From the NCBI RefSeq assembly GCF_003315415.1, contig NZ_QNSB01000009.1, positions 1-64,000 of the forward strand: DNA of 64,000 nucleotides. The letters run 5' to 3'. The notes beneath the pieces were generated by a model, which searched no databases, was not told where the DNA came from, and was given only the letters and a program-made list of their open reading frames with translations. Shown here piece by piece: positions 7,470 to 16,161 of the stretch; position 1 is the first letter of the stretch; the number at the start of each line of letters is the position of its first letter. The translations under genes were made by a program, and so were the position numbers. This DNA comes from Brevibacterium sanguinis (GTDB lineage Bacteria > Actinomycetota > Actinomycetes > Actinomycetales > Brevibacteriaceae).

Positions 7470-10055
7470 TCAGTGAGCGGCGATGAAGGCGGCGATGTTC
7501 TGGTTGTCGAGTTCGTCGGGATCGGTGAGGAGGTGGAGCTCCTCACTGGTGAACTGCTTGGTGATGCGCTCTCCCGGCTGGATGACGTCGAGGACCGTCC
7601 CTCCGGTATGTTGCCGTGAGATCGGGGTGTCGACGTCGAGGCCGGCGTTCGCTCGGTAGTAGATGTTCCAGAACGTCCTTGCGTCGACGTCTTTGCCCGC
7701 GATGCAGAAGTCGCTGATCGTGTCGTGGTAGGACGTCTGCAGGGGGATCGGGTTCTCGCTCCGCCTCGCGGTGCCGATGATCGGGTCCGACCGCCCGACG
7801 TCGTCGAAGACGATCCCATAGCGTTGCAGTTCGAGCCGGATTCCCGCCACGGCGTGATCGGCTGCGGCGTTGCGGATCACGACTCGGATGGGGCTGGAGG
7901 CGGAGTGGGCACCGATGAGATTGACGAGGACATGTCCGGTCACCAGCAAGCTCTGGCCGTGGTTGTCGACGACGAGATCACCGTTCTCGACGGTATAGGA
8001 CGGGGGGCGCCAGGCGCTCGCTCTGCCGGTCTGGGGATCGATCGTCTCGATGAGCAGATTGCCGAAGACCGCGGCCGCCTCGATGTCCGCCGCCACTGCC
8101 GTGATGATGAATTCCCGGGCTCCGTGCCAGGAGCCGTGCGGGACGTTGAGTGCTTGGAGTGCCCGACCGGCCATCAGACGCGTTTCCCTGAACTTCATCC
8201 CGATGGTTTCGGTCGCGTGTTCCGAGGGCGGGGTGATCGGTGTCTGCACCGGGGTGAGGACGACCTTCGCCTTCGGCTGCTCCGGCGCCGAGGCAGTCGG
8301 CCCGATCGCCGGGGCACGAGGCGCCCGTACGGGAACGTTCGGCTTCTCGTACGACCACCACCAGGTGGAGTCGTCCGCCTCGGCGATCTCGTCCCGGAAC
8401 GGTGCCGACTCGAAGATCAGTCCACGGACATCTCGGCCCATGTGGTCCTCTGTCCGGTCAAGCCCGTGGATGAACGAGTTGACGAACCGGATCACCCATA
8501 CCGGAACGAAGTCGATGTCGTGGGGGTCGGCATGGGCCGTGGCATAGGGCTTGTCTTTCAGAGCGAGGACCAGGCGCGCGATGTACTCGAGTTCGGGCCT
8601 CTCTGCCAGCAGCTCACCAATGCCGGTGCCGGCCTCTGCGACTTCGATCGCGCTCAGCAGCGCCCGCACCTGCACCGGATAGCTCTGGATGAGCTCGTGC
8701 GCCTCGGGCACCTCTTCGCGCGGTCCCGACCGGGGTTCCTCCGCCGCGCGGGACTGGTACCAGACCCGGTCCCGGTAATCCTCGTGGTTGAGAGGAAGTT
8801 CGAGCGCCCATCGGTAGTCGGTGCGGATGATGTCCTCAATGGTCTTCAGGTCCGTGGTCGGGTCGAGATCGAGGTGTTCGTCGAATGACAGGCACTCCTC
8901 TGCCACCCGGTTGCAGTAGTCGGGAACCAGTTCCATGAGCAGGGTGTTGAACGAGTGCAGCGCCTCCTTGCTCACCTGAGCGCTCGCTTCCCGATGGATG
9001 GTCCCGAGCACCGTCAGTCCGGGCGTGGGCACGACCTCACCTCGGATGGCGGCTCGGATCTTCGCTCTGATCCTCCGCAGGTCGGCGACGATCTCCATAT
9101 TGCTGGTGAAGAATCGATAGGACGTCGTGAGGAACGACCGGTAGCGGATGGTGCGATCGAGGTGGCTCTCGAGACTGGCGAGGTCGTCGGCAGTGCCGAT
9201 GTCGTCGCTTGTGAGCACGTGATCGATGACCGTGAGGTACGCGGAGATGTACGAGTGGACGAGGACCGGCCGGTTGTAGAAGAGCATCGCCAGGCCCAGC
9301 GCCGAACCATTGCCGACGCCGATGAGCCGTTTGATCGACGGGTCGAGGCGGACGGCGGTCTCCGGCGCATCGAGTCGCGCGAGTTCCTCGACGAGGTCGA
9401 CGGAGAGCTCTCGCATGAGGTAGGCGGAGAGCATCTGCGCGTGATAGGAGGCCTTGAGCGGATGGCCCGACCGGATCGCGGCAAACGGAATCGTGCCGAA
9501 TGTCCCGTTGCCGTCGAGACCGGTGTTGCGCATGATATAGCCGACGGTTCGAAGGTCCTTCGTGTCCGGCTGTTCGCCCTGAGCCAAGGCGGCTCGAACG
9601 GCGCTGAAGACACGCAGACTCTGGTTCGAGCGGAACCATACCAATGTGTTGCCGGTCGCTCGGCCTTCGTAGAGCCGGGGAATCTCCTCCCGCGTGGCAC
9701 GCACCTGGTCAGTGGTGGCCACCCCGTCGAGGAGGGCGCCGGTCATGTCCCAGCTGGTGCCGATGATCCGACCTGTGCGGTTCTCGTGTGAGGGCTCCTG
9801 CATGAACGCGATGAAGGTCAGAGCACCTTCTGGAGTCGTGATCGAGTAGCGAGCCTCCCCGTTGCCTCGGCCGTCGACGTCGAAGATCTCTCTCTCGATA
9901 CGCCACTTCTCCCTGATCATCTTTGCCATGAAGCTCCGTGAGGCCGAGAGCCGGTTCGGCTGCATCGCCCCGAGGTTGCGGGGATCCATGACGATATGGG
10001 GATCACTGAAAGCGGGGAATCCATCGTGTGCCACTCTGCACTGCCCTTCATTCAT
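7470..10055 (-). CDS. Large uncharacterised protein (861 residues), first gene of the importer/dipeptidase operon
   Basis: I do not recognise this protein. It is soluble, with no signal peptide or membrane helix. Residues about 40-570 are mostly helical, with a conserved-looking opening (EKWRIEREIFDVDGRGNGEA) and motifs such as NRTGRIIGTSWDM. A Pro/Ala-rich linker (about 575-620) leads to a C-terminal alpha/beta part (about 625-861). It therefore looks like a two-domain fusion. It lies 70 bases upstream of the dipeptidase on the same strand and probably shares its operon. The ATG at 10055 is preferred over an overlapping TTG six bases earlier; neither has a strong ribosome site, and inverted half-sites abut the start. 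Confidence 0.75.
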   Translation of the reverse strand: MNEGQCRVAHDGFPAFSDPHIVMDPRNLGAMQPNRLSASRSFMAKMIREKWRIEREIFDVDGRGNGEARYSITTPEGALTFIAFMQEPSHENRTGRIIGTSWDMTGALLDGVATTDQVRATREEIPRLYEGRATGNTLVWFRSNQSLRVFSAVRAALAQGEQPDTKDLRTVGYIMRNTGLDGNGTFGTIPFAAIRSGHPLKASYHAQMLSAYLMRELSVDLVEELARLDAPETAVRLDPSIKRLIGVGNGSALGLAMLFYNRPVLVHSYISAYLTVIDHVLTSDDIGTADDLASLESHLDRTIRYRSFLTTSYRFFTSNMEIVADLRRIRAKIRAAIRGEVVPTPGLTVLGTIHREASAQVSKEALHSFNTLLMELVPDYCNRVAEECLSFDEHLDLDPTTDLKTIEDIIRTDYRWALELPLNHEDYRDRVWYQSRAAEEPRSGPREEVPEAHELIQSYPVQVRALLSAIEVAEAGTGIGELLAERPELEYIARLVLALKDKPYATAHADPHDIDFVPVWVIRFVNSFIHGLDRTEDHMGRDVRGLIFESAPFRDEIAEADDSTWWWSYEKPNVPVRAPRAPAIGPTASAPEQPKAKVVLTPVQTPITPPSEHATETIGMKFRETRLMAGRALQALNVPHGSWHGAREFIITAVAADIEAAAVFGNLLIETIDPQTGRASAWRPPSYTVENGDLVVDNHGQSLLVTGHVLVNLIGAHSASSPIRVVIRNAAADHAVAGIRLELQRYGIVFDDVGRSDPIIGTARRSENPIPLQTSYHDTISDFCIAGKDVDARTFWNIYYRANAGLDVDTPISRQHTGGTVLDVIQPGERITKQFTSEELHLLTDPDELDNQNIAAFIAAH

Positions 10056-10095
10056 CGTCAATTACTGTTTGACGAAAGTCTAGTTCCTATTGACG
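10056..10095. promoter_or_regulatory. Candidate operator: three TTGACG half-sites
   Basis: CGTCAA at 10056 and TTGACG at 10069 form an inverted pair with a seven-base spacer, and a further TTGACG lies at 10090, 21 bases on. They lie directly upstream of the start of the 861-residue protein, in a lower-G+C stretch. This fits an operator for the local IclR regulator, but the site class is not proven. Confidence 0.35.
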
Positions 10096-10212
10096 CAATT
10101 TCGAGATTAGCAAAGCTTCCCCCGCTTGAACAGAGACTTGAGAAACTTTTCCGTCAGGCCCGGAACCGAGCGCGGAGGAATTAGGCATGCAGTCAGCCGG
10201 GCCAGACGCAAC

Positions 10213-10242
10213 GAGGCCGCACCGGACTACCGGTGCGGCCTC
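10213..10242 (-). terminator. Hairpin terminator downstream of the M20 hydrolase
   Basis: A perfect 13-bp stem (GAGGCCGCACCGG and its complement) closes a four-base loop, 56 bases past the leftward stop codon. It lacks a U tract. It separates the M20 gene from the next leftward operon. The rest of the 10062-10297 gap shows no gene. Confidence 0.6.
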
Positions 10243-10297
10243 GACGGCGAAAGTCGCCTCAGTGGGAGGTGGGTCTCCTCCCGCGGAAGGAGACGGC

Positions 10298-11533
10298 TCA
10301 GGCACGGAACTCGACCCGCGTCGCCCCCTCCGGGCGGGCGGCCTTGAGTTCCTGGTACTTTGCGCGCAGCTCAGGGGTTGAGGCGACGTCGATGACGGTG
10401 GCGGCCATGGTCTTCGCCCCGTCGAGCAGAGCGGCGTCGGCGGCCGGGGTGATCGCCGCGGCCGTGAACGCAGGGTTGTGGGCCGGAGCCTTCTGCCCGA
10501 CGAATGTCATCAGGGGATGGATCGACGGCACCACCTGCGACACGTTGCCCATGTCGGTCGACCCTCCGCCGAGCCCGCGTGAGGTGTCGACCCCGCGGCC
10601 GGTCAGGGCGAGGTTCGCGTCCCATAGATCTGCAAGCGTCTCGTCGTGGTTGATCGGTGCGTAGGCGTACTCCGTCGATTCCCAGTCCCACTGGCATCCG
10701 GTGGCGATCGCCGCCCCTTCGAAGCACTTGAGGACCCGCTGCTTGGTCTCCTGCCAGATGTCGAGGTCGAAGGCCCGGACCTCGACCTGGACCGTCGTGT
10801 GCTCGGGGATGATGTTCGTCGCCTGCCCACCCTCGGAGATGAAGGCGTTGAGGTTGACCTCCTTGGGCAGATGCTGACGTAGCATGGCAATGGCATTGAG
10901 CGCCAGCACTGCGGCGTTGCTCGCGTTGATCCCCTGCTCCGGCATCCCGGCCGCGTGCGCGGTCTTCCCGGTGAAGTCGACCTTGAATCGGTCGACCGCG
11001 GTCGCATTCATCGAGCGGGCACCGTGACTGTCGGCCGTCATCCCCGGAGTCTCGGTCATCCCGTGGATCATCAGGGAGATGTCCGCGTCCTCCCAGGCGC
11101 CGGCTTCGAGCATCGCCACCTTGCCGCCGCCGTGCTCCTCGGCGGGGGTGCCGAGCAGTTTGACGGTGATGCCCAGCTCATCGGCCACCTCGGCGAGCGC
11201 GAGCGCGGCGCCGACGCCGGCGGAGGCGATGACGTTGTGGCCGCATCCGTGACCGATCCCGGGCAGTGCGTCGTACTCCGAGCAGATCGCGACGACGAGG
11301 TCTCCGCTGCCGGTCACCGCCTCGACCGCCGTCTCGACCCCGTAGGCACCCACCTCGGTGTCGAAGCCGGCCGCATTCAGGGTCTCGGCGATGAGCTTCG
11401 CGGATTCGAACTCCTCCCACGACAGCTCAGGGTTCGCGTGAATGGTGTGACTGAGGGTGAGCAGCAGTTCGCGCAGGGAATCGACCTTCGCGCTCGTGCG
11501 ATTCTTCATTTCGGCGGCAGACGGCATCGTCAT
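10298..11533 (-). CDS. M20-family amidohydrolase (AbgB-like peptidase)
   Basis: This 411-residue cytoplasmic hydrolase belongs to the M20D group, which removes acyl or aminobenzoyl groups from amino acids. Metal-site text is clear: EYDALPGIGHGCGHN, the GTPAEEHGGGK segment with the catalytic glutamates, and a later HGMTET. A dimerisation domain is inserted in the middle (about residues 180-300). Three in-frame ATGs lie close together; I chose the middle one because GAGGA then sits six bases before it. It is transcribed away from the glycerate kinase gene across a 343-base shared upstream region and ends at a strong hairpin. Confidence 0.9.
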   Translation of the reverse strand: MTMPSAAEMKNRTSAKVDSLRELLLTLSHTIHANPELSWEEFESAKLIAETLNAAGFDTEVGAYGVETAVEAVTGSGDLVVAICSEYDALPGIGHGCGHNVIASAGVGAALALAEVADELGITVKLLGTPAEEHGGGKVAMLEAGAWEDADISLMIHGMTETPGMTADSHGARSMNATAVDRFKVDFTGKTAHAAGMPEQGINASNAAVLALNAIAMLRQHLPKEVNLNAFISEGGQATNIIPEHTTVQVEVRAFDLDIWQETKQRVLKCFEGAAIATGCQWDWESTEYAYAPINHDETLADLWDANLALTGRGVDTSRGLGGGSTDMGNVSQVVPSIHPLMTFVGQKAPAHNPAFTAAAITPAADAALLDGAKTMAATVIDVASTPELRAKYQELKAARPEGATRVEFRA

Positions 11534-11876
11534 CTCCATTCCTCGGGACGGCAGGCTTCTCACGCACAATACTGCGCGATCCGCGCTCCGTGTGCCGATC
11601 GTTCCGGCATCCGAATCCTCCGTGCGCTCGGCGCCGTGCCACCGAGCCCAGCCACCCGCCGGACTCCGCCACGGCAGGCACGGTCTCCGACGCGCCGCGG
11701 AGCGTCCGGCACCGACACGGCTATTCGAACATCATGCCCTCGTTCACCTGTTGTTCACATGAGAAAGTCCTTAAGAAAGGCCAAGGGTGGGTCGACTGTG
11801 CGAAGCTCATATTCGAACACCTGTGAGGGTCGGACCCGATCGGATCCCCCACCCATCGAACCGGAAGAGGACACCA
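11534..11876. promoter_or_regulatory. Divergent upstream region of M20 hydrolase and glycerate kinase
   Basis: No gene is evident in these 343 bases. They contain two direct copies of ATTCGAACA at 11723 and 11811, and a GTTCAC pair (11741 and 11753) in CGTTCACCTGTTGTTCACAT. These are reasonable candidates for regulator sites. A GAAGAGGA ribosome site for the kinase lies at the right edge. Confidence 0.35.
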
Positions 11877-13139
11877 ATGACGATGCTCGTCCCGCACCGA
11901 ATACTCATCGCTCCCAGCGGCTTCAAGGAGAGCCTCGACACCGTCGAAGTCGCCAGCGCGATCGCCGAGGGAATCCGCTGCGCCCTGCCGGCCGCCCACA
12001 TCGACACCGTCCCCCTCGTCGACGGCGGCGAGGGTTCGGCCGCCGCCCTGGCCCAAGCCACCGGCGGACGCATCGTCGACACCTTCGTCACCGGGCCCGT
12101 CGGCTCGCTCGTGCCCAGTCACTTCGCCCTCCTCGGCGGAGCCGGTGAAGGAACCGCCGTCGTCGAGATGGCAGCGGCCGCCGGTCTCACCCTCGTCCCC
12201 CGCGACCTCCGGGACCCCGGAGCGACGACGACCTTCGGGGTCGGCGAGCTCATCCTCGCGGCCCTCGATGCCGGCGCTCGGCGCATCCTCGTCGGCTGCG
12301 GCGACTCCGGCACCTGCGACGGGGGTCTCGGGGCCCTGCAGGCCCTCGGCGCCCGCGCCCTCGACGCACGCGGGGCGGAAGTCGGCCGCGGGGGCAATGC
12401 CCTCGCCGACGTCCGCACCCTCGACCTGTCCGGACTCGATCCCCGCCTCGGCGACGTTGACGTCTTCGTCGCCTGCAATCCCTACAACGTCCTCCTCGGC
12501 GACAAGGGGGTGGCGCGGGTCTTCGGTCCGCAGAAGGGAGCGAGTCCAGAGCAGGTCGATCGTCTCGCCCGCGGACTCGAGAACTGGGCCCGGATCCTCG
12601 AACGCACCGGAGTGCGGGACGAGACCTACGATTACGCCCACGGCATCGGCACCGGTGCCTCCGGCGGCCTCGGCGCGGGACTGGCCGGCGGGATCGGCGC
12701 CACCCTGCTGCCGCGCTTCGAGGTCATGCTCAGCCACGTCGACCTCGACGGCCTCATCGCCTCGGCCGACCTCGTCATCACCGCCGAGGGCGCCGTCGAC
12801 TTCCAGACCCCGAAGGGGAAGATCCCCGCCGAGGTGGCCCGCCGCGCCAAGCTCCACGGCAAGCCGGTCTTCGCCCTGGCCGGAAGCATCGGCGGCGGCG
12901 CCCGCGACGTCCACACCGTCGGCATCGACGCCTTCTCCTCCATCCTCTCCGTGCCGATGCCGTTGGAGGAGGCGATCTCGGCCGGCAGCGAACTCCTCGC
13001 CGCGGCGGCCGAACAGGCGATGCGCCTGATCATGGTCGGCTGCTCGATCGGGTCGCAGCATCCGCACGCCGCGCGACTGCCCGCCCCCACCCTGCCGGTC
13101 CACACCGCCTCGGCGTCCAGACTGCCGGAGCGCGTGTGA
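11877..13139 (+). CDS. Glycerate kinase (GlxK/GarK family)
   Basis: This 420-residue enzyme phosphorylates glycerate with ATP, feeding glyoxylate or sugar-acid breakdown into glycolysis. It has the family hallmarks: IAPSGFKESL at the start, DGGEGS (about residues 45-50), GCGDSGTCDGG and a late TAEGAVDFQTPKGKIP. Typical members have about 380 residues; this one has a C-terminal extension of about 40 residues rich in Ala, Pro and His, without known function. It heads a rightward group with an SLC13-type permease, whose start overlaps its stop (GTGA), and a HAMP sensor. That suggests uptake of a dicarboxylate or hydroxy acid that is converted to glycerate. Confidence 0.93.
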   Translation: MTMLVPHRILIAPSGFKESLDTVEVASAIAEGIRCALPAAHIDTVPLVDGGEGSAAALAQATGGRIVDTFVTGPVGSLVPSHFALLGGAGEGTAVVEMAAAAGLTLVPRDLRDPGATTTFGVGELILAALDAGARRILVGCGDSGTCDGGLGALQALGARALDARGAEVGRGGNALADVRTLDLSGLDPRLGDVDVFVACNPYNVLLGDKGVARVFGPQKGASPEQVDRLARGLENWARILERTGVRDETYDYAHGIGTGASGGLGAGLAGGIGATLLPRFEVMLSHVDLDGLIASADLVITAEGAVDFQTPKGKIPAEVARRAKLHGKPVFALAGSIGGGARDVHTVGIDAFSSILSVPMPLEEAISAGSELLAAAAEQAMRLIMVGCSIGSQHPHAARLPAPTLPVHTASASRLPERV

Positions 13140-14650
13140 GCAGTCCGGACATGACCGAGCTCTGGTCGCGCATCGACGCCCTGCGGGCCGAGTCGGCCGC
13201 GCCCTCACCAGCGACGATCGGAGCGTCCCGCCGTTTCCGCTGGGTGGTCTCCGCCATCTTCCCGCTGACCCTGACAGCGGCGGCCGGAGTCGCGGTCATG
13301 CTCCCCGAATCCCTTCCCACCGCGGCTCGGGTGTCCTTGTTCGGATTCGCCCTGGCGACGATCCTGTGGTCGCTGACCTCGATCAACGCCGCGTACGTGG
13401 CGATCGCCGTCGTCGTCCTCGTCGTCCTCCTCGGGGGTGCGAGCCAGGAGCAGCTCTTCGACTCCCTCGCCTCCGACGTCATCTGGCTGATGATCGGCGC
13501 CTTCATCCTCGGCGGCGCGCTGCGGGCTTCCGGACTGGCCGGACGCCTCACCGCCGTGGCGCTGCGCCGACCCCGCACCGTGGAGGAGACCTTCTGGCTG
13601 GTCACCGTCGTCCTGCTGCCCTTGTCCGTCTTCATCCCGTCGACCTCCGGACGCGCAGCCGTCGTCCTGCCCCTCTTCCGCACCCTGGCCGACCTCTTCG
13701 ATGATCGGCGCATCACCCGAGCGCTCGCACTGCTCATGCCGACGATCATCCTCGTCACGACGATCTCGACGATCATCGGTGCCGCCTCGCACCTCATCGC
13801 CGTCGACCTCCTCCACCAGCTCACCGGTGAGACCATCACCTTCGCCCACTGGGCCCTCTGGGGCGTCCCCTTCGGACTCGCGGCCGCGATCGCCTCCTGC
13901 TGGGTCGTCACCCGCATGTTCCTCGACGCCGAGCTGCGTGCTCGACCCCTGCGCCCGACCGCCCACTCCGCGCGGTCGAGCTCGACCGGCGCCCGGGGGC
14001 AGGGGCCGCTCGGGCGCGGGGAGAAGGCCACCGCGGCCGTGCTCCTCGCCATGGTCGTCCTCTGGCTGAGCGAACCGCTGCACGGCGTCGAGGTCGCCAC
14101 CGTGACCCTCGTCGGCGCCCTCGTCCTCACGATGCCCCGGGTCGGGGTGATCTCCTGGAAGCGCGGGCTCGCCTCGGTGTCGTGGAACCTCGTCGTCTTC
14201 GTCGGCGCCGCGCTCACCCTGGGCGGAGCACTCATCGAATCCGGGGCAGGGCAGTGGATCATCGACAGCCTCTTCTCCCTCGGCGGTCTCAGCGCCTCGA
14301 GTCCCCCGCTCGTCGTCGTCCTCTTCATCGCCCTGCTCACCCTCACCTCGCACCTCTATCTGACCTCGCACACCGTGCGCGCGATCGCCCTGGTGCCTCC
14401 CTTCCTCTACCTCGCGGCGAGCATGGACCTCAACGTCGTCGCGGTGCTGTTCATCGCCACCGTCGGCATGGACTTCTGCCTCACCCTGCCGGTGAGCTCG
14501 AAGGCGATCCTCGTCTTCCAGGAGACCGATGTGGAGACATTCACCCCCAGCGACCTCATGCGCCTGAGCGCGGTCCTCATGGTCGTCCACGCCGTCCTCA
14601 TGGTCGTCTTCTACTTCGGCTTCTGGCAGTGGACCGGCCTCGCCCTGTGA
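13136..14650 (+). CDS. SLC13/DASS-family anion permease
   Basis: This 504-residue protein has about twelve hydrophobic segments in two repeats, as in the divalent anion:sodium symporters. The segments FIPSTSGRAAVVLPL and LTSHLYLTSHTVRAIALVPP correspond to the two helix-break SNT-like substrate regions. Members import C4 dicarboxylates, citrate, sulfate or related acids. The GTG start overlaps the glycerate kinase stop and is supported by GGAG six bases before it; an ATG four codons later is the alternative. Co-translation with a glycerate kinase points to a hydroxy-acid substrate, by inference. Confidence 0.85.
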   Translation: MSSPDMTELWSRIDALRAESAAPSPATIGASRRFRWVVSAIFPLTLTAAAGVAVMLPESLPTAARVSLFGFALATILWSLTSINAAYVAIAVVVLVVLLGGASQEQLFDSLASDVIWLMIGAFILGGALRASGLAGRLTAVALRRPRTVEETFWLVTVVLLPLSVFIPSTSGRAAVVLPLFRTLADLFDDRRITRALALLMPTIILVTTISTIIGAASHLIAVDLLHQLTGETITFAHWALWGVPFGLAAAIASCWVVTRMFLDAELRARPLRPTAHSARSSSTGARGQGPLGRGEKATAAVLLAMVVLWLSEPLHGVEVATVTLVGALVLTMPRVGVISWKRGLASVSWNLVVFVGAALTLGGALIESGAGQWIIDSLFSLGGLSASSPPLVVVLFIALLTLTSHLYLTSHTVRAIALVPPFLYLAASMDLNVVAVLFIATVGMDFCLTLPVSSKAILVFQETDVETFTPSDLMRLSAVLMVVHAVLMVVFYFGFWQWTGLAL

Positions 14651-14672
14651 CCCCTCGACCCCAGGAGCAGAC

Positions 14673-16040
14673 ATGACCCTCCGCCGCAAGCTCTTCGTCC
14701 TCTTCGGCTCTCTCGTCGCCATGACCTTCCTCGCTGCCGGGATCACCACCTGGGCCGTCATCAACTGGAAGACGACCGAGAACGACCTCCAGCGTCACTA
14801 TGAACGCAGCCTCAAGCTGCAGAGCGTCCGGGCCCTGACCTTCCAGGCGGTGCTCGAGGTGCCCGAGGGCCTGACCGGCAACGACCCCGATGCCCGGCAG
14901 GACTTCGAGGAGACGATCGCACCGGCGTCCGACGCCCTGCGGACCTGGACCGAACTCGTCGACACCGCGGAGGAGCGGCAGGAGGTGGAGACCGTGCAGA
15001 AGGCCTTCGACACGCTCGTCGCCGACTGCCACCGCGCGTTCGACCGCATCGAGGCCGGTGACTTCGCCGAGGCGGAGCGGCTCTTCGACGAGCAGATCGA
15101 GGAGGCGAGCGCGGAGTCGTTCCAGTCCGTGACGGCGAACGCGGAGGTCACCGACGCGGACCGTCGTGAGGCGATCCACTCCGACACCGCCCGGACCCGG
15201 CACACCGCCGAGGTGATGCTCATCATCACCGCGATCAGTGCGTTCTGCATCGCCCTGCTGCTCGGGGCCTATCTCGTCAGCGACGTCTTCACCCCGCTGC
15301 GGGACGTCCGCCGTGGACTCGCCCACGCCCGCCGAGGCGACCGCTCGGTCCGTCTCAACGAGGACCGCCACGACGAGTTCGGTGAGGTGAACCGGGAGTT
15401 CAACCGGTTCATGGGCGTCCTCGCCGAGGCGATCCCGCCCACCGCCTCCACCGCCGGGATCGCCCTCGAATCCCCTGGCCGCGGAGCCGCGGGCTCCCCG
15501 CTCCCCGACTCCCCCGCCGCGGCCGTCGGCACCGCAGCCGTCGGTGTCGCGCCCGCCGGTCGCGCTGCTCCGCTCGAGCGCGCACCCCTGCGCCCCTTCG
15601 TCTACGAAGTCGTCAGCCGGGTCCACTCCGAACTCGCCGATCAGTCCGCCGACCTCGACATCGCGTTCGCCACCTCGGTGTCGCACGTGCCCGTCGACTA
15701 CCTCCCGGTGCAGCAGGCGCTGAGCACGCTCATCGTCGACACCGTGGGCCGGGGCGGTAGGGGCTCGCGTGTCGGACTGAGGATCTCCGACGCCGGGGCC
15801 GGGGCCGATCGGATGCTCGCCATCGAGGTCGGGGCCACCCGGCCCGCCGACGCCGATTCCTCCGCAGCGTCAGCGCCTCCGCAGCCGGCCGACGCCGATG
15901 ACGAGCCCGAGGCGACATCCCGCTCGGGGAACCTCGCTCTGACCAGGGCCGTCGCCGAACAGCACGGCGGGTCCCTCGTGCTCGAGGACTTCGGCGACGG
16001 CGGGTCCTACGCCCGTCTGGAGTTGGCGCTCGACCACTGA
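14673..16040 (+). CDS. Membrane HAMP sensor with degenerate histidine-kinase ATPase domain, no phosphoacceptor
   Basis: This 455-residue protein has two membrane helices (about 7-30 and 180-205) flanking an extracytoplasmic helical domain, then a HAMP domain (about 206-256). In a normal sensor kinase a dimerisation/phosphoacceptor domain with an H-box follows; here there is an Ala/Pro/Gly-rich linker instead (about 257-305). The last 150 residues end like a HATPase domain (GNLALTRAVAEQHGGSL), but the DxGxG ATP box is not recognisable. No response regulator gene is adjacent. A CAGGAG ribosome site lies 22 bases after the permease stop, so it probably belongs to that operon and may sense its substrate without classical kinase activity. 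Confidence 0.7.
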   Translation: MTLRRKLFVLFGSLVAMTFLAAGITTWAVINWKTTENDLQRHYERSLKLQSVRALTFQAVLEVPEGLTGNDPDARQDFEETIAPASDALRTWTELVDTAEERQEVETVQKAFDTLVADCHRAFDRIEAGDFAEAERLFDEQIEEASAESFQSVTANAEVTDADRREAIHSDTARTRHTAEVMLIITAISAFCIALLLGAYLVSDVFTPLRDVRRGLAHARRGDRSVRLNEDRHDEFGEVNREFNRFMGVLAEAIPPTASTAGIALESPGRGAAGSPLPDSPAAAVGTAAVGVAPAGRAAPLERAPLRPFVYEVVSRVHSELADQSADLDIAFATSVSHVPVDYLPVQQALSTLIVDTVGRGGRGSRVGLRISDAGAGADRMLAIEVGATRPADADSSAASAPPQPADADDEPEATSRSGNLALTRAVAEQHGGSLVLEDFGDGGSYARLELALDH

Positions 16041-16087
16041 GGACGACTGGCGCAGAGCGCACCGGCCTCGGCAGAACTTTGCAAATC

Positions 16088-16123
16088 TGAGCATCTATGA
16101 CACATACTTGCTCATACTGCTCA
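16088..16123. promoter_or_regulatory. Candidate operator upstream of the GntP gene
   Basis: TGAGCA at 16088 is mirrored by TGCTCA at 16109, and a second TGCTCA follows at 16118. A possible promoter overlaps it, with TTGCAA at 16079 and CATACT at 16103, 18 bases apart. The DeoR-type regulator encoded at the end of this cluster is the natural candidate to bind here. Confidence 0.35.
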
Positions 16124-16161
16124 ACTTCTGTTCAGCTGGCCGCCTCACCGTGGAGGAATTC

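Noticed and set aside
13205-14764. A leftward frame of about 519 codons opposite the SLC13 permease
   Set aside because: It has a low-complexity Asp/Glu/Gly/Arg composition and no family motif, whereas the rightward frame is a complete permease with overlapping neighbours.
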